53,225 nt of DNA from Streptomyces aurantiacus JA 4570 (GTDB lineage: Bacteria; Actinomycetota; Actinomycetes; Streptomycetales; Streptomycetaceae). Below the pieces are notes generated by a model. It worked only from the letters and a program-made list of their open reading frames with translations. It did no database searches and had not been told where the DNA came from. Made by a program: the position numbers and the translations under genes. This document shows, piece by piece, positions 1 through 7,991 of the stretch. Location: assembly GCF_000414115.1 (NCBI RefSeq), contig NZ_AOPZ01000558.1:1-53225 (forward strand), written 5' to 3'. The number at the start of each line of letters is the position of its first letter. Positions within the stretch are counted from its first letter, which is position 1.

Positions 1-2
1 CG

Positions 3-554
3 CGGCGGGCCGTGTGGGCGCGGGGGCACGACCCGGTGCGGCGGATCGCGCTCGCGGCGGCGGGGCAGCTGCGGGGCGCCGGGGTGCCGGTGAGCGTGCT
101 GTGCGCGTTGCGGCAGCGCCGGGCGGTGGCGGACCAGGCGGGGCTCAACTCCCGCCAGCGGCAGGCCCGCCAGCGGCAGGCGAATCTGGCGGGCGCGCTG
201 GAGGTGGTGGCCGGCGCGGGACGGCTGCTGCGGGAGGCGGGGAAGGTCGTCGTCGTGGACGACCTGATGACGACGGGCGCCTCTCTGGCTGAGGCGTCCC
301 GCGCACTGGGAGGCGTATGTGGCGTACACCGGGTAGGTGACGGGGCAGGGGGCGGGACGGCCGACGACGACGGGCGGGAAGCACAGATGACGGCGGAGCG
401 CCAGGCGGGGAATCGGCCAAGCTGCGGCGGCGGGAACGGCAGCGCGAAAACCGCCGTGAACAGCCTCGCAGCCAGCGGAATGGCCCGCTCGAACATCATC
501 CACGCCGCAGTCGTCGCGGCTACTCCGGCGTCTTTCGAAATAAACCGGAACTGA
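3..554 (+). CDS. ComF-family phosphoribosyltransferase, 5'-truncated by the window edge
   Basis: The reading frame is already open at the left edge, so the N-terminus (usually with a zinc-finger-like region) lies outside. The visible part begins with RARGHDP-like sequence (ARGHDPVRRIA) and contains the PRPP-binding loop VVVVDDLMTTGASLAEA, the hallmark of type I phosphoribosyltransferases. The C-terminal AAVVAATPASFEINRN resembles the end of Streptomyces ComF proteins as I remember them. Between the PRPP loop and that tail lies about 70 residues of low-complexity Gly/Ala/Asp-rich sequence, which seems poorly conserved. ComF proteins are linked to DNA uptake in competent bacteria; in actinomycetes the role is not established. 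It precedes hpf in the same direction with 314 bp between them. Confidence 0.8.
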   Translation, partial: RRAVWARGHDPVRRIALAAAGQLRGAGVPVSVLCALRQRRAVADQAGLNSRQRQARQRQANLAGALEVVAGAGRLLREAGKVVVVDDLMTTGASLAEASRALGGVCGVHRVGDGAGGGTADDDGREAQMTAERQAGNRPSCGGGNGSAKTAVNSLAASGMARSNIIHAAVVAATPASFEINRN

Positions 555-868
555 CCGAGAACTTTCATCGTTGCAGGTAGTGAGAGGGCTTATCCACCCG
601 AATGGAGGTACGTGTCAGTAGAGGGTGACGACATCCGTCCGGGCGAGATATGTTCGGTTGTGAGGAACGGCGGTCAGCGCCCCTCGCATATCGGATTGCC
701 GGCGCATGGGTTTTCTGCAATCACCCGAGGCCGGTGGGGTGGAGATCTTGTCCACGGGGGAGGAGGAGGTGGAAGTCACCGAGTCCGAGGCTCCGGGAGT
801 TTCCGGGGCCTGGTGCAAGAGGGAGAAGCTCCGCCGAAGCAGCGGAGCGATCCGGAACGGAGTTCTGC
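555..868 (+). other. comF-hpf intergenic region with a candidate hpf promoter
   Basis: This 314 bp stretch has no convincing gene. The best promoter candidate for hpf is GTGACG (625-630) and TATGTT (649-654), 18 bp apart, which would give a leader of about 210 nt. A short inverted repeat GTGGA/TCCAC lies at 739-755. A GGAG ribosome-binding site sits at 859-862. The long leader is compatible with post-transcriptional control, but I see no recognisable riboswitch. Confidence 0.35.
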
Positions 869-1558
869 GTGGACATCGTCGTCAAGGGCCGCAAGACCGA
901 GGTGCCCGAGCGGTTCCGCAAGCACGTGGCCGAGAAGCTGAAGCTGGAGAAGATCCAGAAGCTCGACGGCAAGGTGATCAGCCTCGACGTCGAGGTGTCC
1001 AAGGAAACCAACCCGCGTCAGGCCGACCGTTCCGACCGCGTGGAGATCACCGTCCGTGGGCGTGGACCCGTGATCCGTGCGGAAGCCTCGGCGTCCGATC
1101 CGTACGCGGCGCTCGACCTGGCCACCGCCAAGCTAGAGGCGCGACTGCGCAAGCAGCACGAGAAGCGGCACAACAGGCGTGGCAACGGCAGGCTCACCGC
1201 TGCCGAAGTGGCCACCCACGTCCCGGACGCGGCGCATCTCAACGGGGACGGCAGCCTGGTCCGTGACGAGGAGCCGGAAGGCGTGCCCACCACCAGGATC
1301 GGCACGCTCGAGATCCAGGGCGAAGGCCCCCTCGTGGTCCGCGAGAAGACGCACGTCGCGGCCCCCATGTCCCTGGACCAGGCGTTGTACGAGATGGAAC
1401 TCGTCGGACACGACTTCTATCTCTTCATCGACTCCGAGACCAAGGAACCCAGCGTCGTCTACCGCAGGCACGCCTACGACTACGGCGTCATCCACCTCAA
1501 CACCGACCCCATGGTCACCCACCCGCAGTCGGCGGGCGGAGGCAGTGCCCTCGGCTGA
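869..1558 (+). CDS. hpf: Long-form ribosome hibernation promoting factor (HPF)
   Basis: This 229-residue protein binds the small ribosomal subunit and pairs 70S ribosomes into inactive 100S dimers in stationary phase or stress. The N-terminal S30AE domain starts VDIVVKGRKTEVPERF and spans about residues 1-100 with the expected basic helix KLEARLRKQHEKR. A charged linker follows, then the C-terminal dimerisation domain (about 165-225) containing PMSLDQALYEMELVGHDFYLF and DYGVIHL, typical of long HPF. The GTG start was chosen because GGAG lies 6 nt upstream and the S30AE fold begins immediately. The frame stays open further upstream, but that sequence is not HPF-like. A strong hairpin terminator follows. 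Confidence 0.95.
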   Translation: MDIVVKGRKTEVPERFRKHVAEKLKLEKIQKLDGKVISLDVEVSKETNPRQADRSDRVEITVRGRGPVIRAEASASDPYAALDLATAKLEARLRKQHEKRHNRRGNGRLTAAEVATHVPDAAHLNGDGSLVRDEEPEGVPTTRIGTLEIQGEGPLVVREKTHVAAPMSLDQALYEMELVGHDFYLFIDSETKEPSVVYRRHAYDYGVIHLNTDPMVTHPQSAGGGSALG

Positions 1559-1583
1559 CGCACCCCTGCGGAGCGCATAGGCC

Positions 1584-1620
1584 GGTGCCCCTGGAGCGCG
1601 TGTGCGCCCCCAGGGGCACC
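1584..1620 (+). terminator. Intrinsic terminator after hpf
   Basis: An 11-bp perfect stem, GGTGCCCCTGG (1584-1594) with CCAGGGGCACC (1610-1620), encloses a second 4-bp GCGC/GCGC stem with a GTGT loop. There is no T-run, as is common in Streptomyces. It separates hpf from the downstream response regulator. Confidence 0.75.
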
Positions 1621-1750
1621 CCCGTGCGACCACTGCGGGCACGACTGGGGGGCGGGACATGGAATCATGGGCGCGAGCCCAACCCGCTTGACTCTGCCCA
1701 GGGTTGGTGCAGCCAAGGCAGACGGGCCCTGGCCTTCAGGGGGAGGAACG

Positions 1751-2494
1751 ATGGCGGACAGCTTCGGACCGATGCGGAGCGAGGATGCCGGTGACGGCAT
1801 CGGCATCGGCACGGACGCGGGCGCCCCGCGCAAGGAACCCATCAGGGTCCTGGTCGTGGACGACCACGCGCTCTTCCGCCGCGGCCTGGAGATCGTCCTC
1901 GCCGCCGAGGAGGACATCCAGGTGGTCGGGGAGGCGGGCGACGGCGCCGAGGCGGTGGACAAGGCCGCCGACCTGCTGCCGGACATCGTGCTCATGGACG
2001 TACGGATGCCGAAGCGCGGCGGCATCGAGGCGTGCACCTCCATCAAGGAGGTGGCCCCCAGCGCGAAGATCATCATGCTGACGATCAGCGACGAGGAAGC
2101 GGATCTCTACGACGCGATCAAGGCCGGCGCGACCGGATATCTCCTCAAGGAGATCTCCACGGACGAGGTGGCCACGGCGATTCGCGCGGTGGCCGACGGG
2201 CAGTCGCAGATCAGTCCGTCGATGGCCTCGAAGCTGCTCACCGAGTTCAAGTCGATGATCCAGCGGACGGACGAGCGGCGGCTCGTGCCCGCGCCCCGGC
2301 TGACCGACCGGGAGCTGGAAGTCCTCAAGCTCGTCGCCACGGGGATGAACAACCGCGACATCGCCAAGGAGTTGTTCATCTCCGAGAACACCGTGAAGAA
2401 CCACGTGCGCAACATCCTGGAGAAGCTGCAGCTGCACTCCAGGATGGAGGCGGTGGTGTACGCGATGCGGGAGAAGATCCTCGAGATCCGGTGA
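1751..2494 (+). CDS. Orphan NarL/LuxR-family response regulator
   Basis: This 247-residue protein has a receiver domain (about 31-150) with acidic pair D37-D38, phospho-acceptor D83 in VLMDVRMP and conserved lysine K133 in GYLLK. A LuxR-type helix-turn-helix follows (about 183-245) with LTDRELEVLKLVATGMNNRDIA and the recognition region SENTVKNHVRNIL. The ATG at 1751 has GGAGG 4 nt upstream; an in-frame ATG at 1667 would add an unlikely tail and lacks a ribosome-binding site. No histidine kinase gene adjoins it, so its partner is unknown. All phosphorylation residues look intact. It converges with the DNA glycosylase gene, leaving only 14 bp between the two stop codons. Confidence 0.92.
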   Translation: MADSFGPMRSEDAGDGIGIGTDAGAPRKEPIRVLVVDDHALFRRGLEIVLAAEEDIQVVGEAGDGAEAVDKAADLLPDIVLMDVRMPKRGGIEACTSIKEVAPSAKIIMLTISDEEADLYDAIKAGATGYLLKEISTDEVATAIRAVADGQSQISPSMASKLLTEFKSMIQRTDERRLVPAPRLTDRELEVLKLVATGMNNRDIAKELFISENTVKNHVRNILEKLQLHSRMEAVVYAMREKILEIR

Positions 2495-2508
2495 CCCCGG
2501 GGCAGGCG

Positions 2509-3675
2509 TCAGCTCACCGCGCGGACCAGGTCCGCCGCCAGCTCCGGGCGGTCCACTCGCTCTACGCGTACGGAATCGCAGCCCACCCACTGCGCTGCCT
2601 CCAGCAGCGCCTGTGCGACGGAGGGCACCGCCTTGGGGCCGTCCAGGGACACCTGCTTGGCCACCAGCGTGCGGCCCTCGCGGGCGGGGTCCACGCGGCC
2701 GACCAGGTGGCCGCCCGCGAGCACCGGCATCGCGAAGTAGCCGTACACCCGCTTCGGCTTGGGGACGTATGCCTCCAGGCGGTGGGTGAAGCCGAAGATC
2801 CGCTCCGTGCGCGCACGCTCCCAGATCAGGGAGTCGAAGGGCGACAGAAGCGTCGTGCGGTGGCGGCCGCGCGGGGGCGCGGCCAGGGCCTCCGGGTCCG
2901 CCCAGGCGGGCTTGTCCCAGCCCTCCACGGTCACCGGGACCAGGCCCGAGTCCGCGACCACCGCGTCGAACTGCTCGCCCTTGAGGCGGTGGTAGTCGGC
3001 GATGTCCGCGCGCGTGCCGACGCCCAGGGACCGGCCGGCCAGGCGGACCAGGCGGCGCACGCACTCCGTGTCGTCCAGGTCGTCGTGCAGCAGGTCGCCG
3101 GGGATCGCGCGCTCCGCGAGGTCGTACACCCGCTTCCAGGAGCGGCGCTCCGTGCACACCACCTCGCCGTGCATCAGCGCGCGCTCCACCGCGATCTTGG
3201 AGTCGGACCAGTCCCACCACTCGCCCTTGTTCTTCGCGCCGCCCAACTCGGTGGCCGTCAGGGGGCCTTCGGCGCGGAGCTGCTTGATCACCTGGTCGTA
3301 CGCACCGTCCGGGAGGTCGTGGTGCCAGTGCGGGCGGGCGCGGTAGGCGCGGCGGCGGAAGGCGAAGTGGGGCCACTCCTCGATGGGGAGGACGCAGGCC
3401 GCGTGGGACCAGTATTCGAAGGCGTGGGTGTCTGTCCAGTACGCCTGCTCGACCTTCTTGCGGCCGACCGCGCCCAGGCGGGCGTACGGGATCAGTTCGT
3501 GTGAGCGGGCCAGGACCGAGATCGTGTCCAGCTGGACCGCGCCCAGGTGGCGGAGCACGCCGCGGACGCCCGCCCTGCGGTCGGGGGCGCCCAGGAAGCC
3601 CTGGGCCCGCAGGGCGATGCGGCGGGCCTCGGCGGCGGAGAGGGCGGTCTCGGGGCGCGGCATGCTCGTCGTCAT
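2509..3675 (-). CDS. YcaQ/AlkX-type HTH_42 DNA glycosylase (crosslink repair)
   Basis: This 388-residue protein belongs to the winged-helix family (HTH_42/DUF1006) of AlkZ/YcaQ DNA glycosylases, which unhook bulky or interstrand-crosslinked alkylated bases. The catalytic motif of the YcaQ/AlkX branch, Q-x-D, is present as Q48-L49-D50 in HLGAVQLDTISVLARSHE; the AlkZ branch of antibiotic producers has Q-x-Q instead. Length and family features (FEYWSHAACVLP, KGEWWDWSDSK, LLSPFDSLIWERARTERIFGF, 20-residue limit observed here in parts) are typical. The start has no ribosome-binding site, but a -10-like hexamer lies exactly 7 nt before the ATG, so the mRNA is probably leaderless. The upstream sequence resembles an actinobacterial DNA-damage promoter. 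Confidence 0.88.
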   Translation of the reverse strand: MTTSMPRPETALSAAEARRIALRAQGFLGAPDRRAGVRGVLRHLGAVQLDTISVLARSHELIPYARLGAVGRKKVEQAYWTDTHAFEYWSHAACVLPIEEWPHFAFRRRAYRARPHWHHDLPDGAYDQVIKQLRAEGPLTATELGGAKNKGEWWDWSDSKIAVERALMHGEVVCTERRSWKRVYDLAERAIPGDLLHDDLDDTECVRRLVRLAGRSLGVGTRADIADYHRLKGEQFDAVVADSGLVPVTVEGWDKPAWADPEALAAPPRGRHRTTLLSPFDSLIWERARTERIFGFTHRLEAYVPKPKRVYGYFAMPVLAGGHLVGRVDPAREGRTLVAKQVSLDGPKAVPSVAQALLEAAQWVGCDSVRVERVDRPELAADLVRAVS

Positions 3676-3682
3676 GTTCGAA

Positions 3683-3705
3683 ACGATAGGGGGAGGGTCT
3701 GACAG
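3683..3705 (-). promoter_or_regulatory. Putative DNA-damage (PafBC/RecA-NDp-like) leaderless promoter of the glycosylase gene
   Basis: Read on the minus strand, CTGTCAGAC (3697-3705) is followed after exactly 8 nt by TATCGT (3683-3688), and then 7 nt later by the ATG at 3675. The actinobacterial RecA-independent damage promoter is roughly TTGTCRGTG-N8-TANNNT. The left box matches 6 of 9 positions, and the spacer and -10 match fully. The -10 to ATG distance is that of leaderless transcripts, agreeing with the absence of a ribosome-binding site. Confidence 0.5.
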
Positions 3706-3707
3706 TG

Positions 3708-3729
3708 GTCCTCAAGCGCCGGACGGGCT
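3708..3729 (-). repeat. Streptomyces dispersed 22-nt intergenic repeat, copy 1
   Basis: On the minus strand this starts AGCCCGTCCGGCG and continues to GAGGAC. It matches 21 of 22 positions with 48116-48137 in this window. I recognise the sequence as a very common repeat near gene ends in Streptomyces genomes. Here it encodes the last residues (SPSGA) and the stop codon of the acetyltransferase. Confidence 0.7.
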
Positions 3730-4302
3730 GAGCCCCGATGCCGGCAGGTACGGCTGGTGTGAGGTGAGGCCGATGTCCGAGGGGAGCAGGGCGCCCACCC
3801 AACAGTCGCGGAGGGTGCCCTTGTTGAGGAGGGCCGCGCGGAGGGTGCCCTCGATGGTGAAGCCCGCTTTTTCGGCTACCGCGCGGGAGCCTCTGTTGCC
3901 GACCTCGGCGCGCCATTCCAGGCGGGTGCAGCCGAGGCGTTCGAAGGCCCAGTGGGCGAGGGCCTGCACCGCTTCTGTCATGTAGCCCTGCCCGCGGTGT
4001 TCCCTGCCGGTCCAGAAGCCGATCTCCCAGGCGCCCCCGCGCGGGTGGTGCAGGCTCGTCGCGGCGAGCAGCGGGCCGCCCCCGCGCGGGCGCACCGCCC
4101 AGGTGTACTCGGTGTCGTAGCGCCAGCCGTCCGGGACCATGCGGCCGGTGAAGCCCTCGGCGTCCACGCGCGCGTAGGGCGAGGGGATCGTGGTCCAGCG
4201 CTGGATCTCGGGGTCCTGACAGGCCGCGTAGACCTCGTCGGTGTCAGCCGGAGTGAAGGCGCGCAGCAGCAGGCGCTCGGTGGTCAGCGTGACGGGCTCC
4301 AT
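3712..4302 (-). CDS. GNAT-family N-acetyltransferase, RimJ/RimL type
   Basis: This 196-residue protein starts with the RimJ/RimL signature TTERLLLRAFTPADTDEVY and has the acetyl-CoA-binding region GFWTGREHRGQGYMTEAVQAL (R/Q-x-x-G-x-G/A loop, about 98-112), followed by NRGSRAVAEKAGF. Such enzymes acetylate N-terminal amino groups of proteins or small molecules; the substrate cannot be told from sequence. The last five residues and the stop lie inside a dispersed repeat, so the original C-terminus may have been replaced. The gene is divergent from secA with 255 bp between the starts and lies 36 bp upstream of the glycosylase, in the same direction. Confidence 0.88.
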   Translation of the reverse strand: MEPVTLTTERLLLRAFTPADTDEVYAACQDPEIQRWTTIPSPYARVDAEGFTGRMVPDGWRYDTEYTWAVRPRGGGPLLAATSLHHPRGGAWEIGFWTGREHRGQGYMTEAVQALAHWAFERLGCTRLEWRAEVGNRGSRAVAEKAGFTIEGTLRAALLNKGTLRDCWVGALLPSDIGLTSHQPYLPASGLSPSGA

Positions 4303-4557
4303 CGGCTGATTCTGCTGGGGGCGGACGAAAGGACGCCAGCGGTTTGTGCCGGGGCGGCCCCGGAGGGCACCGTGTGGGGCGCGGCTCCGGGCCTCGCGGG
4401 GCGAGGATTACCGGGGCGGAAGCGGCACCTTCACGGGTGCACGTCCGTTGACGTATTGGCAGACCTCCCGGGGCGGCCGGGTCCTCGCATACGATGGCCG
4501 TTGCCCGACGAGTAAAACCGACCGTGCCAGGCCCGACCGGCAAGGAGACCAACCCCC

Positions 4558-7380
4558 GTGTCCGTCCTCTCGAAGATCATGCGTGCAGGCGAAGGCAAGA
4601 TCCTGCGCAAGCTGCACCGCATCGCGGACCAGGTCAACTCCATCGAAGAGGACTTCACCGCCCTCTCCGACGCCGAGCTGCGCGCGCTGACCGCTGAGTA
4701 CAAGGAGCGGTTCGCCGACGGCGAAACCCTCGACGACCTCCTGCCGGAAGCATTCGCCACCGTGCGTGAGGCCGCCAAGCGCGTCCTCGGCCAGCGTCAT
4801 TACGACGTGCAGCTGATGGGCGGCGCGGCCCTGCACCTCGGCTATGTCGCGGAGATGAAGACCGGTGAGGGCAAGACGCTGGTCGGCACCCTGCCCGCGT
4901 ATCTGAACGCACTCTCGGGCAAGGGCGTGCACCTGATCACGGTCAACGACTATCTGGCCGAGCGCGACTCCGAAATGATGGGCCGCGTACACAAGTTCCT
5001 CGGGCTGAGCGTCGGCTGCATCCTCGCCAACATGTCGCCCGCGCAGCGCCGCGAGATGTACAACTGCGACATCACGTACGGCACGAACAACGAGTTCGGC
5101 TTCGACTACCTCCGCGACAACATGGCGTGGTCCAAGGACGAGCTGGTCCAGCGCGGCCACAACTACGCGATCGTGGACGAGGTCGACTCGATCCTCGTCG
5201 ACGAGGCGCGTACGCCGCTGATCATCTCCGGCCCCGCCGACCAGGCCACCAAGTGGTACGGCGACTTCGCCAAGCTGGTCACCCGCCTCACCAAGGGCAA
5301 GCCCGGCGAGCCCCTCAAGGGCATCGAGGAGACCGGGGACTACGAGGTCGACGAGAAGAAGCGCACCGTCGGCATCCACGAGTCCGGTGTCGCCAAGGTC
5401 GAGGACTGGCTGGGCATCGACAACCTGTACGAGTCGGTGAACACCCCCCTCGTCGGTTATCTGAACAACGCCATCAAGGCCAAGGAACTCTTCAAGAAGG
5501 ACAAGGACTACGTCGTCATCGACGGCGAAGTCATGATCGTCGACGAGCACACCGGCCGTATCCTCGCCGGCCGCCGCTACAACGAGGGCATGCACCAGGC
5601 GATCGAGGCGAAGGAAGGGGTGGACATCAAGGACGAGAACCAGACCCTTGCGACCATCACCCTCCAGAACTTCTTCCGGCTCTACGGCAAGCTGTCCGGA
5701 ATGACCGGTACGGCCATGACCGAGGCCGCCGAGTTCCACCAGATCTACAAGCTGGGCGTCGTGCCGATCCCGACGAACCGGCCCATGATCCGCGCCGACC
5801 AGTCGGACCTGATCTACCGCACCGAGGTCGCCAAGTTCGCCGCCGTCGTCGACGACATCGCGGAGAAGCACGAGAAGGGTCAGCCGATCCTCGTCGGCAC
5901 GACCTCCGTGGAGAAGTCCGAGTATCTCTCCCAGCAGCTCTCCAAGCGCGGCGTCCAGCACGAGGTCCTGAACGCCAAGCAGCACGACCGTGAAGCGCCG
6001 ATCATCGCCCAGGCCGGCCGCAAGGGCGCCGTCACCGTCGCCACGAACATGGCCGGCCGAGGCACCGACATCAAGCTCGGCGGCAACCCCGACGACCTCG
6101 CCGAGGCGGAGCTGCGCCAGCGCGGCCTCGACCCCGAGGAGCACATCGAGGAGTGGGCGGCCGCGCTGCCCGCCGCCCTGGAGAAGGCCGAGCAGGCCGT
6201 GAAGGCCGAGTTCGAGGAGGTCGTCGACCTCGGCGGGCTGTACGTCCTCGGCACCGAGCGGCACGAGTCGCGCCGCATCGACAACCAGCTGCGCGGCCGT
6301 TCCGGCCGTCAGGGCGACCCCGGCGAGTCCCGCTTCTACCTGTCGCTCGGCGACGACCTGATGCGCCTGTTCAAGGCCCAGATGGTCGAGCGCGTGATGT
6401 CGATGGCCAACGTGCCCGACGACGTGCCGATCGAGAACAAGATGGTGACCCGCGCGATCGCGTCCGCCCAGTCGCAGGTCGAGCAGCAGAACTTCGAGAC
6501 CCGCAAGAACGTCCTCAAGTACGACGAGGTCCTCAACCGCCAGCGCGAGGTCATCTACGGAGAGCGCCGTCGCGTCCTGGAGGGCGAGGACCTGCACGAG
6601 CAGATCGTGCACTTCATGGACGACACCATCGACGCGTACGTCTCCGCGGAGACCGCCGAGGGCTTCGCCGAGGAGTGGGACCTGGACCGCCTGTGGAGCG
6701 CCTTCAAGCAGCTCTACCCGGTGAAGGTCACCATCGAGGAGCTCGAGGAAGAGATCGGCGACCGCGCGGGTCTGACCGCCGAGTTCATCTCCGAGGCCAT
6801 CAAGGACGACATCCACCAGCAGTACGAGGCGCGTGAGGCGCAGCTCGGCTCCGAGATCATGCGTGAGCTGGAGCGCCGGGTCGTCCTGTCGGTCCTCGAC
6901 CGCAAGTGGCGCGAGCACCTCTACGAGATGGACTACCTCCAGGAGGGCATCGGCCTGCGCGCCATGGCGCAGAAGGACCCGCTGGTGGAGTACCAGCGCG
7001 AGGGCTTCGACATGTTCAACGCCATGATGGACGGCATCAAGGAGGAGTCCGTCGGCTATCTGTTCAACCTGGAGGTCCAGGTCGAGCAGCAGGTCGAGGA
7101 GGTTCCGGTGGCGGACGCCGCGCCGTCGCTGTCCAAGGAGGGCGCCCAGGACGCGGTCCCGGCCGGCGCCGGCCGCCCGGAGATCCGCGCCAAGGGCCTC
7201 GACGCCCCGCAGCGCCCCGACCGCCTGCACTTCCAGGCGCCGAACGCCGAGGGCGGTGTCGACGAGGGCGACTTCACGACCTCCGACCAGCCGGCCGGCT
7301 CCACGACGGCCTCCGGCGACGGCATGACCCGCGCGGAGCGGCGCAAGGCCCAGAAGGGCGGGCGTCGCCGCAAGAAGTAG
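4558..7380 (+). CDS. secA: Preprotein translocase ATPase SecA
   Basis: This 940-residue motor drives secreted proteins through SecYEG. Walker A is MKTGEGKTL (about 100-108), and the nucleotide-binding motifs IVDEVDSILVDEARTPL and VLGTERHESRRIDNQLRGRSGRQGDPG are intact. The preprotein cross-linking domain, helical scaffold (VLKYDEVLNRQREVIY) and helical wing follow in order. The tail is a flexible Ala/Gly/Asp-rich segment ending in the basic RAERRKAQKGGRRRKK, without the CxC...CH zinc motif seen in E. coli SecA. The GTG start has AAGGAG about 10 nt upstream. A strong terminator follows, so the gene probably forms its own transcript. Confidence 0.98.
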   Translation: MSVLSKIMRAGEGKILRKLHRIADQVNSIEEDFTALSDAELRALTAEYKERFADGETLDDLLPEAFATVREAAKRVLGQRHYDVQLMGGAALHLGYVAEMKTGEGKTLVGTLPAYLNALSGKGVHLITVNDYLAERDSEMMGRVHKFLGLSVGCILANMSPAQRREMYNCDITYGTNNEFGFDYLRDNMAWSKDELVQRGHNYAIVDEVDSILVDEARTPLIISGPADQATKWYGDFAKLVTRLTKGKPGEPLKGIEETGDYEVDEKKRTVGIHESGVAKVEDWLGIDNLYESVNTPLVGYLNNAIKAKELFKKDKDYVVIDGEVMIVDEHTGRILAGRRYNEGMHQAIEAKEGVDIKDENQTLATITLQNFFRLYGKLSGMTGTAMTEAAEFHQIYKLGVVPIPTNRPMIRADQSDLIYRTEVAKFAAVVDDIAEKHEKGQPILVGTTSVEKSEYLSQQLSKRGVQHEVLNAKQHDREAPIIAQAGRKGAVTVATNMAGRGTDIKLGGNPDDLAEAELRQRGLDPEEHIEEWAAALPAALEKAEQAVKAEFEEVVDLGGLYVLGTERHESRRIDNQLRGRSGRQGDPGESRFYLSLGDDLMRLFKAQMVERVMSMANVPDDVPIENKMVTRAIASAQSQVEQQNFETRKNVLKYDEVLNRQREVIYGERRRVLEGEDLHEQIVHFMDDTIDAYVSAETAEGFAEEWDLDRLWSAFKQLYPVKVTIEELEEEIGDRAGLTAEFISEAIKDDIHQQYEAREAQLGSEIMRELERRVVLSVLDRKWREHLYEMDYLQEGIGLRAMAQKDPLVEYQREGFDMFNAMMDGIKEESVGYLFNLEVQVEQQVEEVPVADAAPSLSKEGAQDAVPAGAGRPEIRAKGLDAPQRPDRLHFQAPNAEGGVDEGDFTTSDQPAGSTTASGDGMTRAERRKAQKGGRRRKK

Positions 7381-7422
7381 GCGTACGGAGCGCCTCAGCA
7401 ACGTACGCAGCGTCTGAGCGAG

Positions 7423-7450
7423 GGGCCGGGCACCGGGTGGTGTCCGGCCC
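7423..7450 (+). terminator. Intrinsic terminator between secA and the convergent Rv3235-type gene
   Basis: The stem GGGCCGG (7423-7429) / CCGGCCC (7444-7450) is extended by a G-T wobble and CACC/GGTG, closing a GGGT loop: 12 pairs without a bulge. Because it is symmetric it could serve both converging transcripts. Confidence 0.8.
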
Positions 7451-7471
7451 TTCGCGTTGCCCGCGGGGCGG

Positions 7472-7991
7472 TCAGCCCACCTCCACGGCCGTGCAGCGCC
7501 AGCGCTCGTCGTCGCCCCGGTGCAGGCGGAACGCCAGCGCCCGCAGCGCCGGGCCCGCGCCGACGCGGGCGAAGACCTCGAAGACCCCGGGGCGCACCTC
7601 GTAGTGGCCGACGCGCTGGACGGCCGGGCGGTGGCCGCCCACGGAGCGCAGCGGCAGCCGTTCGGCGAGGCGGACCAGGTCGTCGTACGCGGTGTGGGCG
7701 ACGTGGCGGGCCACCGCGTGCACCGGGCGCTGTCCGCTGAGCACCAGGAGCAGCAGCTCGGTGAAGAGCTCCGCCGGGTGCGGGGGCGGCTGGGCCGGGA
7801 TCCGCCGGGGCCGCGAGGCCGGGCGGCGCGGGTCGTGGCGGCCCGGCGGGCGGCCCGTGGGCGGGCGGGGTCCCGGCGGGGCGGGAGTCGCCGGGGCGGG
7901 CTGTGGGGGGACGGGTGTCGCCGGGGTGGGTACCCGCCGGGCGGCGGGGGCGGGTCATGATCTTGCGGAGGCTGGTCGGGGGGCGGTGCAT
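7472..7991 (-). pseudogene. Rv3235-family protein gene, apparently frameshifted
   Basis: The conserved C-terminal domain is readable to 7472: LSGQRPVHAVARHVAHTAYD, then GHYEVRPGVFEVFARVGAGPALRALAFRLHRGDDERWRCTAVEV. This matches the small actinobacterial Rv3235 family (DUF6459), whose function is unknown. In that frame the preceding helix AELFTELLLLV and a Pro/Arg-rich linker are open back to a stop at 7955-7957, with no start codon except an internal GTG at 7744 that would cut the conserved helix. A good start (ATG at 7991, GGAG 6 nt upstream, MHRPPTSLRKIMTRPRR) is in a different frame. One extra base, for example in the six-G run 7905-7910, would explain this. It may be a real pseudogene or a sequencing error. 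Confidence 0.6.

Noticed and set aside
1667..1750. Upstream ATG start for the response regulator
   Set aside because: It has no ribosome-binding site and would add an unconserved 28-residue tail; ATG 1751 follows GGAGG.
3700..3709. TGACAGTGGT on the plus strand as a damage-type promoter box
   Set aside because: No -10 hexamer follows at the right distance and no plus-strand gene begins downstream; the minus-strand reading is the coherent one.
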